The notes: generated by a model from the sequence alone, not told the origin. Positions 40,101-51,600 are shown, numbered from the stretch's first letter. The stretch: 64,000 nt of DNA from Branchiostoma floridae (GCF_000003815.2 NC_049991.1:13468762-13532761), one strand, 5' to 3'. Made by a program: numbers and translations.

Positions 40101-41179
40101 TCATGACTAATCTCCAAGCAGATGTGAGGAGAAACAACCATCACATTTCTCTGCATGAAAATATTTATATTATAATAGCAAGTGCTTCTCTGATTCACTT
40201 AGTGCAGGTTCCAAGAGCTTTTAGAGTATGTAATGATCATAACCTAATAACCCAATGCTGAAAGAAGGGCACTTGAGCAAGGCTGAAGTTGTGCACAGGG
40301 AAAAGTTCAGATACTGAAAGCTAGTACATATGACTTTAAGTAAGCCAAGACAATGACAACTCATAACAATTAACAGCATGTTGCTTATTTCACCACAATT
40401 CTATCCTATTGACATGTTGATGATTTGGATAAGTTGCAGACCTGAACTTCCAACCTTTAATCAAGGGTCCCCAAGACGAAGATCAGAACCACAATTTGCC
40501 AGCTGACTGAGCTGACGTTTTCTCAGTTATAACCTCCTTGTTCTCTCCAAAGTCAGACTCTGACCATTTCTGTAGACTATACCAGGCGTGATATTATGTA
40601 ATTTTCAGGAGATATGATTTACAATGTATTTACAGCCCCACGTTAATCCCGTATCGATTCATCTTTCTATACATATTACACATGTATATCAAAGATGAAA
40701 TCTGTGATTTTCTGTTACTTTCATTTTCTTTTAATAAAAGATCTTTCAAAGTGTTTTCATTCTCTCAATTCATCACTTCTTCTCATGTAATAACTACTGC
40801 TGCCATCTGCATTGGTAATAACATGAATAATATGAATGTTCCTTTGATTACTGCAAAGTGAAAAATAATTCAGACTATTCAGCATCTATGAACTCATCAA
40901 ATTAACATTCATCCATCTCTTCATTCACATAGCTTATCAATCCCCTGTAATGACAAATCATCAGTGTTGCCATGGCAATTGGGGATTACCCTAATCAGCA
41001 CTCCTGTCACTTTCAAAATCTGATTTTTTATGGGGGGAGGGAACAGGAGATAGTATCATCTGATATCTATCTATTCCACTTACCTCTTATCTTGGTTTCT
41101 CACCTGTCCGGAGAAGCACCTGTTACAATGGAGAAAGGGCGTGTGTTATGTGTCTTTGTAAGTGTGTGTTTTTGTAAGT

Positions 41180-41189
41180 GAAAGGATAT
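41180..41189 (-). other. U12-type AT-AC 5' splice site of the Cav3 first intron
   Basis: On the minus strand the exon is followed by ATATCCTTTC, which matches the minor-spliceosome donor consensus ATATCCTT at every position. Using it keeps the protein aligned with the Cav3 family up to the proline before the WFE motif, with the intron in phase 2. Minor introns, some of AT-AC type, are known in voltage-gated sodium and calcium channel genes. The matching acceptor (branch site TCCTTAAC, then AC) was not found in the window. Confidence 0.8.
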
Positions 41190-41620
41190 GGCCAGGAGAT
41201 GAGCTTAATGCACCACAGTCGGGGCTTGTGTGTCTGTTTGAGGAAGCAGAAGGCGGTCGGTGCCAGTTCGGGGTACGGCTGGACATCCTGAGCTTCGGAC
41301 CGTTCCTCCGACTCATCTCCGCTGGTGGGCGGATCGGGTACGATCTCGTCGTTACATGGCCTAGGCGATCTGGGTGGAGGGCTAGCTTCGGGCTTGCCTT
41401 CTTCGCTCATCGCCGCCGAGATCTCTTCCGAGCTTTCCCGCTCCGGTTCGCAGCTACTCGTGCTCTTGTTATCATCACTTTCGCTCGAGGAGTCGGCTTG
41501 TCCATCTGTGGGCTGAGGCGCGGGAGCCGGGCTCTTGAGGGGATCGTCGGTGGAGGACTCGGGGGACCCGGTGTCATCACACCCGCCAGGCGCGGGCGTG
41601 GGCTCGGCCGGCTCCGACAT
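41190..41620 (-). CDS. Cav3: First coding exon of a T-type (Cav3) voltage-gated calcium channel alpha-1 subunit
   Basis: This exon encodes the cytoplasmic N-terminus of a low-voltage-activated calcium channel pore subunit, a plasma-membrane protein of four six-helix repeats. It gives 143 codons plus two bases. Residues 1-112 are low complexity, rich in S, P, E and D, as in vertebrate Cav3 proteins. Residues 115-139 hold the conserved stretch just before helix IS1: PYPELAP, FLKQT, KPR and WCIK, closest in my memory to CACNA1I. The next residues L-I-S-W-P align with the family's M-V-C-N-P, so the exon should end in the proline codon (CC). The intron then starts ATATCCTTTC, an exact U12-type AT-AC donor, while no usable GT donor exists nearby. 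An in-frame TGA 18 bases upstream of the ATG supports this start. The gene is partial here: exon 2 should begin with one base plus TGG and a phenylalanine codon, and I did not find it to the left. Confidence 0.88.
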
Positions 41621-42320
41621 GCCCTTGTTTCTCGGTCAGCAGCGAATTTTCTCAGAACATCAAGGTACAAGAAGAATCCACGGTCCTGACACATCCCAGA
41701 AGTCTGGGCCAACTCTCCAGCCCAGCCATAAATGGAGGAGTAAATCTGGGCGGGCACCAGGCGCAGCTGGACGGGCTGTCAGCGGCACACGTCAGGACAT
41801 GTTGAGGTGCGTACGGGATGGGCGAAAACCTGACGATCTGCAGCGCTTTTCTCCAAAATGGCGTACCGGCAGTCGTAATCCGGCTCCTCCGGCGTTGTCT
41901 TCACGAGAACTACAGACAACGCGAAACACCGTTCCCACACGGAGTACCGCTTTGGTCAGAACCGGTCAACGTTAGTCCGGAGCCAAGGGTACACCGAGAC
42001 AGTCCTGTCCGGGAACACCTGATGCTTCTCTCCTGAAATCCCAATCAAATGACCAAATAACCCAAACGTTTCTCCATAAAAACTGCCCAGAAATTCCGAC
42101 TTTCCCCGATAAATCCCATTCCTTCGGTCGGGATATGTAGTCTGGGAGTCCGAGTGTCCTTTGTGATGATCCTTTTGGCTAGAATCGGTAAAAATCCTCG
42201 ATTTTCCCCGGAGCGCAAGTCGGACAGGTTCCCTCGCTCGCGTGCCCGTTTCCCAAACAACATCGAAAGGCGGCGAGCTGAGCCTAATTATTCACCACGT
42301 CACGTGACACAGAACAGGGA
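41270..42320 (-). promoter_or_regulatory. CpG-rich promoter and 5' UTR region of the Cav3 gene
   Basis: CG dinucleotides are dense here and sparse on both sides, and the block spans the Cav3 start codon and about 700 bp upstream. I see no TATA box near a plausible start. A short out-of-frame upstream ATG (about 41693 on the minus strand) overlaps the main start and could lower translation. The extent is judged by eye. Confidence 0.5.
42299..42308. promoter_or_regulatory. Perfect palindromic E-box GTCACGTGAC (CLEAR/USF-type)
   Basis: This ten-base palindrome is the consensus bound by USF and by MITF/TFE-family bHLH-zipper factors. It lies about 680 bp upstream of the Cav3 ATG inside the CpG-rich zone. 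Function is inferred from the motif only. Confidence 0.35.
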
Positions 42321-44881
42321 AAGTTTGCGGGCACGGGCCGCTGCGCGTGGGAGAAGTCTTTCACGGTTTTATTGTGCCGTAAAAATAGTCGCAACAACAT
42401 TAATATTTTACGTGGTAAATGCCACGACAAATATTGTCTCGTACGTTGCGTATTTGGTACAAATATGAGTTTGCCGTGACGAGAACGGAACAGTCTCTAT
42501 GGAACACAAGGAGGTTTCAAAGTCAAACGACTACATGTAACGTTATATGTAACGTTATACGTAGTAGTCACACAGAATAAAAGTATTACAACACATCGAT
42601 CCTTACGTGCACTTCTCCCAGGGAAGGTCTTTCGCACAAGAAAACTATTGCGCGTTTTCCGCTTTTTTGGAAATCTTTCGTGACTAACAGGCAGACGAGC
42701 AAAAATTCAGCGAACATCTATTCCAACATTTAAGTAGTAAAAAGAAGAAAAGCGTCTCCATGTCGCCAGTGACGTTAGACCATGCTCAAAAGGCATGGTA
42801 TTCAAGTCAAGAATCGGCAGCAACCCATTGAATGCCTCCTGCAATTAGATAGTCAAATGAATTAACTTTGTTGTACGCAGAGGCTCCGGAAAAGGAATGC
42901 AAGCTATTTTACTTCACGTCAAATTGGTTGGGTGCAGGCTCTGACTAACTCAGACTCGCTTGATGTTATAAACATTTCATTGAATACCAGAAATGTTTTC
43001 TTAGTCGTAACTGGAACGCAGTAATTATATGGGAATTAAGTTGTTTGTCCTCGGGCATGGAAGTGTCTTACGTTGAAAATCCCCTGTCGTCCGGAAAGTG
43101 TCACGAATTTTCAAGGCGTGCAATAAATATAAGGGACTAACCAGTAATGCTCACATGGCTCATAACGTGTACATTGGGGATTTTATATGTACGAAATCCA
43201 CCGGGAGCTTAAGTACTCACGATAAAGCTGTAGCGAAAGGCATAATGGAAATGGGCAAACGCCGAAAAAATAAACAAAACATGAATTTCAACGCTCCACC
43301 AAAGCCTTTTCCAGCAAGCTGACGTCAAGAAACAAATCTGCATGGTATAATGAATCTCTATCATACATTTTCCGTGGTTGTTACAGAGATATGTGTCTAT
43401 GTGCACCCACTCTGCCTTAGATATAACTTTGACGTAATTTTGGTTATGGAAAGAAAATATACTCTGAGATCTTAACACAAGTCGAGAGCGTATTTCATTC
43501 GAGAGACTAGTCCTGGGTTTCAGTGGTCAGTGACTCTGTGACAAAAGCGTCCTTATGCGTTCCTGAAAGAAACAGCAGCCTCAAAGTGCTCGCCAAGGCG
43601 CCAAAGACTAAAAAAGCGACATGGAATCATCTTAGATGTTTTATATGTTGATACATTGGAAGGGAGGCGCGGGATTTATTTTGTCTTAAATTCATGAGAT
43701 CAAAACCTGGGAGAATTGTACAATCATTTATTCTTTAATAAACTCCCTGCTACGTAATGAACATCATCATCATACCAACCTAATCACGAATTGTGAGTCA
43801 CAGAGCGCTCTCCTGATTCTCGTTTCCAATCTCACATCCACGAGCCGATCGAATTAACGGAAGACACTTTGATGGCTTTCATATCGTAGCAATTTATTAC
43901 TGATGATACAATTCATCAAAGATAGTCGTTATCTTTCAAATCGACATCTCGGTGATGGCTGGTGCTCCTTTGCTTTGCTCTATGTGTGTAAGTGGGACGA
44001 TCACGGTACAGATCAGGTCGACTTCGTGACGCAAAGTGAACTCATGTGTGTTGACTGGCACAACTGACAATCTAATCTTCCTGTCTGTAATCGTGAGTCG
44101 TGACGCATACATCATGTTTCAGTTCACACTTCACTCAAGCCTTCCTAGGTTTAATCACGGGTTGCTTTTATTCAGTCCCCAGAGGTATACAGACTTTCAT
44201 GGTTCTCTATCTATCTTATTCATTCATTGTATCAGGCCTAGGCTTCTTAACATCATGGACAGTATACGGACATTTACAAATTACATCTCATTTAATTAGG
44301 TGGTGTAAAACTGAGTGGGCGCAAGCTATACTGTAGCTATTCTTTTGGATGTGATCCATTAACATACACTTCATAAACAACATGGCACAGGAAAATAACA
44401 TAAACTATACTCGGACAGACATTCACAATGAGTGATAAAAAGTCTACATGATGTCCCTACACCATGGTAAGTTCCTACACTTTGGTATCGGTTGAAAATC
44501 CCCAGACAACCATCAACCTTTCAACAGGACCTTCCTTCTCTCTTTTGTAGCGTGAAAGACTATATGATTAATGAATGTGATGTATGTTACACATCAATGA
44601 TGGGCGGGAAATGATCACTCAACATGGGAGAGGAAAAAAACGAAAGCTGTCCATTCTTGACGGGAATAAACTTCATAATACGTCTCCACTCCCACCACTT
44701 CCATCAAGGAACGGTTTTGCAAAACAATAAAATGTCCTTGATACGTAAATGAAGGTTAGACATATCTAGGTAATAAGATACGCCAAACAGCAGTTACTCA
44801 AATAACTGCATATGATTTTGGAAACGGTCAGACGTTTCTTATAGCTTACTCTCAGGTAGCACCCACTGTCACGCGTCCTGG
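42321..44881. other. No gene seen upstream of Cav3
   Basis: No exon recognised on either strand. Confidence 0.5.
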
Positions 44882-44899
44882 ATCCCACTTCTGACACCA
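44882..44899 (-). other. Retrotransposon primer-binding site for tRNA-Leu
   Basis: The plus strand ATCCCACTTCTGACACCA equals, as I recall it, the 3' end of animal tRNA-Leu(CAA) with CCA added. On the minus strand this is an 18-base primer-binding site as found right after a 5' LTR of Ty3/gypsy-like elements. Confidence 0.5.
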
Positions 44900-45080
44900 T
44901 ATCACGCGTCCTGTCTTGTCTTGGACTGTGGAGAGTTCCAATTACTGACACCACTCCAGACTGCACTTTTTACAGTTTGTTATCGGAGTCTCTCATAAGT
45001 TACATGCCACATGTTACATCCACTACCTTCCATCACTGACACTGCTTTCTGTTGAAAATCAGTTTTTATACCCTATGAAT
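44900..45080 (-). mobile_element. Probable LTR fragment with TATA box
   Basis: Directly upstream of the primer-binding site on the minus strand. GGTATAAAAAC (near 45062-45072) would be the LTR promoter about 170 bp before the LTR end. No gag or pol frame lies downstream, and the terminal CA appears mutated, so this is a relic. Confidence 0.35.
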
Positions 45081-45389
45081 TGATCTGTGAAGGAGGTAAA
45101 GACAAAATTTAGATAGTCCAATGGGAAATAAGTGTAAGACGAAGTCAACTCAAGGTTGATGCAAATGACTAAATTATCTCCTGTTGGTTGAGTACCGTGA
45201 GGAGCTAATGCTAGTTCCTGTACTCAAACAACAGTCGCTAATTATCCTTGCTTCCTTGTTATGTCTCGATGATTTATGCTTATTCCGTACACATTCCTTA
45301 CAATGTACTTTTCATATCAAGTCGTATGACACGTATGGCACGTTTTGGGTGGCGGTCGGATCATCAATCACGCTGGCTTGCTGGAACAC

Positions 45390-45725
45390 AGACACGCGGG
45401 TTACTAGAATTCATCTTCCTGATTAATACATGCCTCTGAGATTGTTAAAGGTCATGAAAATGTGTGCACGTGGTAAAAAGGCACACGGGTTACTAGAGGT
45501 CATCCCACTGATGCCTGAGACATTGTTAAATGTCATGAACATGTGCGCACGTGGTAAAAAGACACAGGGGTTACTAGAGGTCATCCCACTGATGCCTGAG
45601 ACATTGTTAAAGGTCATGAACATGTGTGCACGTGGTAAAAAGGCATACGGGTTACTAGAGTTCATTCCACTGATTAATAATGCCTTATAGATTGATAAAG
45701 GTCATGAAAATGTGCGCGCGTGGTA
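45390..45725. repeat. 81 bp minisatellite, about four copies
   Basis: Units contain ATGTGTGCACGTGGTAAAAA, GGGTTACTAGAG and CATTGTTAAAGGTCATGAA. As 81 is a multiple of three, frames stay open on both strands (27-residue repeats such as MCARGKK). No start context or homology suggests a real protein. Confidence 0.8.
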
Positions 45726-46409
45726 AAACTAAAGTTTATCCTAACAAGAGACCCAAGTCTACAAAAACACTCCGCCCAAATATAACATACATACCCCTAA
45801 AATGTTTGTATCACTTCCTGTCCAGAAATAAGTAAATGCGAGCTCTAATGTTAGACTCATTTATTAACTATACTTTATACTCACTATACTACATGTACTT
45901 CGTAAACGTTGACTAAACAATAGTAAGTAAATCTATCACAATTAGTATGCACTACGTCCTAAAAACTTACCAAAATAAGTAAATGTGAGCACTAATGGAA
46001 CGCTCATTTATAATCCATGATTGATATTCACTACGATCCTAAAACATCCTAAATGTTATGTACTACGTCCTAAAACTTCGCCCAAAGAGAATGAGCGCAC
46101 TAATGTTACAATAATTGATTAAACATATTTGACATCCGTCCTAAAAACTATCCAAGAATCTAAAATCAGTACATGCCGCTGTAAGGCCACACACATTCAT
46201 GAAGCGTTATGGATATGCACTGCGATGACGCTCTAAAAGTTAAACTTATGATTCTAGCAAAGCTGTTACCAGCGATTTAATCAGAAATGATTTGCCTGTA
46301 TAGTTATCAAGCTCATCTTTTGTACGAAGTTATATTATAAAAAAAACATTCAATGAAAGGAATGTTTCTGGGTTCACTACGCCCGGACAAACCCGTAGAC
46401 TATAAAACA
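45726..46409. other. 3' flank of TREX-A
   Basis: AT-rich with scattered repeats of CTACGTCCTAAAA-like phrases (about 45952, 46030, 46061). No canonical AATAAA for TREX-A was found here. Confidence 0.45.
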
Positions 46410-49118
46410 CTAAATAGCAAAGGCACTGGCTTTTTCGTCCATCCACTGTATGATCTTTTCAGCTCCCAGCTTCTTCACAATCTTGACCATGGTGATCACA
46501 TCGCCTTCTGCGGTATGAGCGACCTCTGGCGGAGGTGCAACGCTAAACAAGTTTTCGTGAAGTCTCGGGAGGCTGAAACTTCTGAACTGACCTGTGTACA
46601 GGATAGATAAAACATCAGTATACAGTAAAATATTATCTACGCTAATTGTAGTCTTGTATCAAAACGGCTGTTGCCATTCGAAACGGCCAATGACATATCG
46701 TTGAACGGTACAATACGCCAGCATCGACGTTTCATGGCTTATGAATTAGAGGAATTGGCATTTAGACGCTTAAAGCTTCAGGCTTTTGAAAATCTTTTGA
46801 CGGATTTGAACCCGAGTTGTTGCACTTTCTTTTGTCCTTAATAAGATTTTTTACAACACCGTCAATCAAGCCTTGAGAGGGAAGCGCGACTACTGCCTGT
46901 ATTCTTTTACTAATTCAATGTAATTCGGGGAGTCTTACCTGCATAGAGGTGCTTCATGGCCAGCATTGAGTCCACGCAGAGGACATCCTTCGGAAACAGA
47001 CCCGCGGTTTTGGATCTCCTCAGCTCCGACTTCAAAACCGGGAAGTCGAACCAATCGCCATTATGTGCTACCAGGCATACTGGTGGTTCCTGGCGGTTTA
47101 ACAGGTGCACCAGCGATTTCATCAGATCTTCGTCGAATACACGATGTTTTCCCAAGCTCTGGTTTGTCAGGTTGGTGATCTCGGCGGCTTTGGGGTGGAT
47201 GGCCTGGGTTGGTCGAACGCAGGCCGTGAACTTGTCCATGACTCGGGGTAGCGAGGCGCCCCCTGGCGGCACGGTGGTGCCACTCAGGAGCTGGTCACGG
47301 CGAACCGCCGCCAGACTGGAATTAAAAACGTGATATAAGAAAGTACCGCGAAGTGAAACTGATCTCGAAGTACCCAAAATCATTTCATCAGGTTGGTAGA
47401 ATATAGAATATTGGAGAAATCCTCTTCACAGCTAGAAGCTCTGAGGAAGATATCTGACATGCATCGAGACGTAAGAAGGTAAGAATCACTGGTTGTGAAG
47501 AAGAATTCTCCAATATCCTGATCTAGGGATAGTTCCACAAAATTCTTCAATTCATTTTGTCCCACTACAAAGCAAGAGATCACAGATGCTGAATTCTACA
47601 TAACTCGCAGATGTAACAAATGTAAATTCCGTATCCTATTCCAGTGTACCAGATTTGCTCACATTATCTGCAAAGAAGATTCTGGGCATAATTTGCCTGT
47701 ACTCATAATCACTTTCTTTGAAAGTACATATGCTGCGAATTATATCCCTCGTAGTTTATGGAACTACGACCTCACAGTGTTATAGTCCAGGCACATTGAA
47801 ATCAAACCAAAACCAAATATCCTTCGGCACAATGGTGTCCAAATTTCGTCAGGAGCTGTCAGAAGTCTAACGTGTCGCACCTGTATGTGTGCATGATGGG
47901 AAGAGTAACTGATATCTCTAGGTCATGTCTGTAGGTCATGGTTACATATATGCAGGTTACAGGTCACAGGGAGCTGACTTTATCCAAACACTTGGTAGCT
48001 GCGGTCAGTACACAAGACCTTTGTGTGTCCTTCACATTTGCTTCTGCAGACGTTCATAACATTTAGTGCGGCACAGGGTAACAGAGAAAGGGCCATATGG
48101 ACAAACTGTGTTCCAATTTTCATAATCTGTATGAAATTTGTTCATCCTTAACATTAAAGTCATCTTCACCTTATTTATACACGTTTCAATCTTCTAACTA
48201 ATGTTCCTCTCTATCTCATCTATATCCGCAACTTCTTGAAAAGACCTCATGATCATGTTCCTTACTAGTAATACTAGGCTCGATCCACATGTCTTTGAAA
48301 AATAGTACAAATTGGCCGTTTAGAGGAGTTGACCGCCAACTAACTCTTCTGGTGTGTTATCTGCAGTTAATTGCACGTCGGATAAACGCACACTTCGGTC
48401 AATTGCACGGAATCCCCAAATCCGGTGGTGGTGCGGCCCAACTGGGTAACTTCGCATTATCGCACACGCCGGATAATTGCACGGCATTCGCTGGCAAATT
48501 GGGTGTGCAATTAAGCGGCTTTCACTGTATTTGGTAAATGTCTACTATTTCCAGCAGCACGTGGAGCCTGGTAGAGGCTAATGTAGCCTGGATGCCAGAC
48601 TGTTTTCATGTAGCCTGGATGTCAGACTGTTTCCAGGCCCTACTCAGACCAGCTCCTCGGCTCAAGTCCAGGGCCAAAAGGTCCCCTGAGCATCAGCGTC
48701 GGCTCGTTTGGGACGACCTTTGATGCGTTTTTGTCGGGCTTTCTGTTTTGTCAGTTTTCCTGGTTTATTTGCTGTTGGTACTTTAATACCCGGCCTTACC
48801 CCAGTACGTGGTCATTCAAGAAAGGCGTCAGTGCTCCTCACAGGAACCATCAAACTATCATTAGGGGTCATCATTTTGTCGCGCCAGGATTAACACCCAT
48901 CCGGCAAGTGTAGCGTTGCATTCAAGCAAAAAAAAATTTCCACTCATACGGATTGACGAAATGCATGCATTGCAAAAATACCTGATCTCCGTGATCTGGG
49001 GTTCGTCTTCTTCCAGGCCAGTTCTGAGGTCAGTTGTTTCCAGATCCAAGAACACGAAGGTTTGGATCTGGACTGGTGCTGCTTTATTAGCTTCCTCTTT
49101 CGCGATTGATGTCGCCAT
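46410..49118 (-). CDS. trex: TREX-A: TREX2-like DEDDh 3'-5' exonuclease, three coding exons
   Basis: TREX enzymes remove nucleotides from DNA 3' ends; in vertebrates TREX1 clears cytosolic DNA and limits innate DNA sensing, and TREX2 acts in repair. Coding exons are 49118-48982, 47315-46939 and 46591-46410; all have GT-AG borders (donors CAG/GTATTT and GCAG/GTAAGA) and join in frame to 231 residues. Motif I is FLDLETT (D25, E27), motif II is CLVAHNGDWFDFP (H130, D136) and motif III is HTAEGD (H197, D202), so the DEDDh set is complete. W89 of exon 2 replaces the arginine usual in HNGDRYDFP. There is no C-terminal membrane tail and no long proline-rich insert, so length and layout fit TREX2 better than TREX1. 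The ATG context (gaaATGG) is strong. Intron 1 is 1666 bp, swollen by repeats; intron 2 is 347 bp. Its paralogue lies 12 kb away. Confidence 0.92.
46592..46938 (-). other. TREX-A intron 2
   Basis: Starts GTAAGACT and ends CTGTACACAG on the minus strand. I see no repeat or gene in it. Confidence 0.85.
47316..48981 (-). other. TREX-A intron 1, carrying repeat insertions
   Basis: Starts GTATTTTTGC and ends TTTTTAATTCCAG. It is almost five times longer than the TREX-B counterpart. The excess includes a GC-richer MITE-like block (about 48323-48533) and two copies of the dispersed motif GTAGCCTGGATG followed by CAGACTGTTT near 48575-48635. Confidence 0.85.
48323..48533. mobile_element. Partial pogo/Tigger-like MITE inside TREX-A intron 1
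   Basis: The right edge read on the minus strand is TACAGTGAAAGCCGCTTAAT, matching the style of the other pogo-like termini in this window. The left part has GAGGAGTTG facing AACTAACTCTTC, a motif shared with hairpins near 55.1 and 63.7 kb. Inner copies of AATTGCAC recur in both orientations. The left boundary is uncertain. Confidence 0.4.
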
Positions 49119-49125
49119 TTCTCTG
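49119..49125 (-). other. Likely splice acceptor just upstream of the TREX-A ATG
   Basis: The minus strand reads a pyrimidine-rich tract, then AACAG, then AGAAATGG, so the start codon sits four bases after a good acceptor. TREX-B has TACAG then AGACATG at the same place. The shared layout suggests a non-coding 5' exon in both genes; its position is unknown. Confidence 0.4.
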
Positions 49126-49668
49126 TTCAACAGAAACAGAAAACGTTTAATCACTCAGTGCTCAGCGCTCACCGACGTACTCTCCAAGAGGAGCGCCGGT
49201 GTAATTTTTCCGACTACTACTATATCTCCGCGACTCAACCTCTGCTTGGAGTATCGACGACGGACATTGAAAGAGACGGCCAGATCACGTATAACTGCCC
49301 GACTTATCATTCCAACATATACAGAAATGCAATTTACGGAGTATGGCTCCACACGATCATTTAATGCAATTCATGCTCTTAACAGACAGAATTTGGATAG
49401 CAACTGTACAAATGTCGTTTTTCTATATAATTTTCAAGTGTTAGCTGTTAGACGTACCTGGGGTAATGACTTGAACGTGTATCTGTGGATCCTATGTGAA
49501 GCGTGAAAAGTCTGTCCACATCAATCTGCAGTTCTGCACCCCGTTCGAATTCACTCTACAATGGTATCTAGCTGGCCGTTGTGTTCTGATTCCACCACTG
49601 ATGTCACCAAGCGATGCAATATTTGCCCGATTTCAGCAATGGGTGCAATCTTGACTTCCCGTATTCCT

Positions 49669-49709
49669 TGGAAATCCCAAGGACTTGGAAATCCCCAGTT
49701 TCAGTTTTC
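49669..49709. promoter_or_regulatory. Cluster of two NF-kappaB-like sites and one IRF-like site upstream of TREX-A
   Basis: Read on the minus strand, 49687-49696 is GGGGATTTCC, which fits GGGRNWYYCC exactly, and 49670-49678 is GGGATTTCC. Next to them 49697-49709 reads GAAAACTGAAACT, containing the IRF core AACTGAAA. The three sites fall within 41 bp, about 550-590 bp upstream of the TREX-A start. Position and grouping are seen; regulation is inferred. A dispersed repeat begins about 10 bp to the right. Confidence 0.4.
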
Positions 49710-50397
49710 TTCCTTTTCATTGGCCGGACTGACCCATTGCGACATGGGGTGATATTCTGGTGTCATCAATCAATTCAACACAGCTTTGCAAAAGGGGTGA
49801 AGACGTTAGGTAGAAATATAGGTAAATGTGTGTTAAAGTGATTGCTTTTAGAAATAGGAAGTTTTTTTTTACCTCCCCTACGCCAGCTGTCAGCCACATG
49901 CTGCAGCTGTGTCAGCTGTGCTGTGCGGCGCCAAATAATTATTGCCAGATGGGGTGCAGGGCTACCCAAATAGCGAGCGGTCATAAACCCCAGCCGCCGA
50001 GAGATTGTGTAAACAAACAAAGGAACAAACAAACATAAAATTGCCACATCATGATCTTTGGAATGGGGAAACAAGAATGGTTTGTGATAATATTATTACG
50101 ACTTTCGTCTTTTAAGAATGGTTTGTGAGAATATTATTAGGACTTTCGTCTTTGGGCCAAGTCAACGGGCTGTGCACGTCGTGTTGACGGTTTGACTTGC
50201 CGCGACTTCAGTGAACATATTGGGTGTCTCTGGGTACACCATCTGGTGACCGTGTTTTTGCAATGATAATCTGTAATTTTGTTTCCCGAAACCAAAGAGC
50301 TTTTATGATCTTTTCTCAAAGCTCATTGCCGAAACGGATGACAAATATCGTCAAAATCTATCCATCGCTTTTGAAGTCGTTTATTACCGTGGCCGAC
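49710..50397. other. Upstream flank of TREX-A with a dispersed repeat
   Basis: 49712-49775 matches 36228-36290 (CATTGGC, GACCCATTG, TGGTGTCAT). A short tandem AAGAATGGTTTGTGA recurs at about 50072 and 50114. Confidence 0.45.
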
Positions 50398-50658
<261 letters not shown>

Positions 50659-51379
50659 TAATTATTATTTCAGCATCCTAAGTCCTATCTCAATAAAGTA
50701 CTGAAAAAAAAAACCCTATGAGAGAGTTCAAGTCCGTGCGGCCGGTGGCGTAAAAAATACAGTGCCAAGTCCTTATGATAGACTTACTAAAAACTCGTGG
50801 CCAACTTGAATTCATATCATCGCCAAGTTTCCAAAGACAAAACAGGTCTATTCGTTTAGAGTATTAAATAACACAACACAGAAACAAAATTCTGACGAAA
50901 GAAATGTAGTCTAGACATCGCCCCCTCCCGGTACCGGTACAACTTGCAACTTCTTAGTACTGACGACAGTCAAACTTAATTACAAGTGACCATACCGTGG
51001 AATGTACGGTAACGCCGTGGTTAGTAAGGTAAACATGAACACATCAACGTAATAATGCGTTTAAAAATATGGTGTTATATTCGTTAGGTGGAAAGACTTC
51101 GTGCCATCTTGCTGGATCTGTGTCTTTCATGTATCAGTTGTACTTATATGTTCCGACGTGTATGTCCACTTTTCTCTCTGTAAGTTGTTTTTTTATTTCC
51201 TTGTATGTATATGTGAAACTGGGCCCTATTGAAAACCAGTTTATGGAGGCTGAATAGGCTACCCAGGTGTTTGAAAATAAACAAACAAACAAACAAGCAG
51301 CATGTGATAGCCGAGCTGTGACCCTTGACCCATAAGATAAGGGACCATCCACTATAAGCCTATTTGCATTTACCAGTAC

Positions 51380-51600
51380 GCATGCGCGGAATTTCCTTAG
51401 CAACGAAAAAAGTGAGATAAACAAGTCGCGTTCGACAGGGCAGCGTGTGTCCAGGTTCAATGTTCAAGTGTCGAGATTTTTAGCCTCTACACGGCGTTAA
51501 CGGCAGCTACCCGCCTGGATCTGATGTTCCAACGATGTCCTAAACCTTGTGTGCCTGAAACATCGTGTTCAGTTTCGCTTCAGAGGAATTTACGGTACGT
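51380..51600 (+). promoter_or_regulatory. Possible promoter and 5' non-coding exon for the THAP/DDE_4 pseudogene
   Basis: An NRF-1-like site (TACGCATGCGCG, near 51378) is followed by CG-rich sequence and a strong donor, TTTACG/GTACGT, at 51594/51595. A pyrimidine tract ending TTTAAG lies at about 52203, directly before the THAP frame. Together they could form a 608 bp intron. No transcript evidence is available. Confidence 0.3.

Larger units (their letters stand above)
35148..41189. other. Proximal part of the Cav3 first intron; no gene seen
   Basis: Two MITEs lie at 36.7-37.1 kb. A segment near 36235-36295 (GACCCATTGGGACA, TGGTGTCAT) recurs at 49720-49770. No minor-class branch site followed by AC and a WFE-coding exon was found. 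Confidence 0.5.

Noticed and set aside
41213..41214. GT donor at TGTG/GTGCAT inside the Cav3 WCIK motif
   Set aside because: It would remove the conserved WCIK residues, while the AT-AC site keeps the alignment to the next proline.
41162..41689. 175-codon plus-strand and 116-codon minus-strand frames
   Set aside because: Products of high GC over the Cav3 first exon; only the 41620 frame carries the channel motif.
46956..47333. 125-codon plus-strand frame
   Set aside because: Antisense shadow of TREX-A exon 2.
48916..49506. 196-codon plus-strand frame, the longest in the window
   Set aside because: Its left part lies opposite TREX-A exon 1, whose family match is clear. The protein has no recognisable domain.
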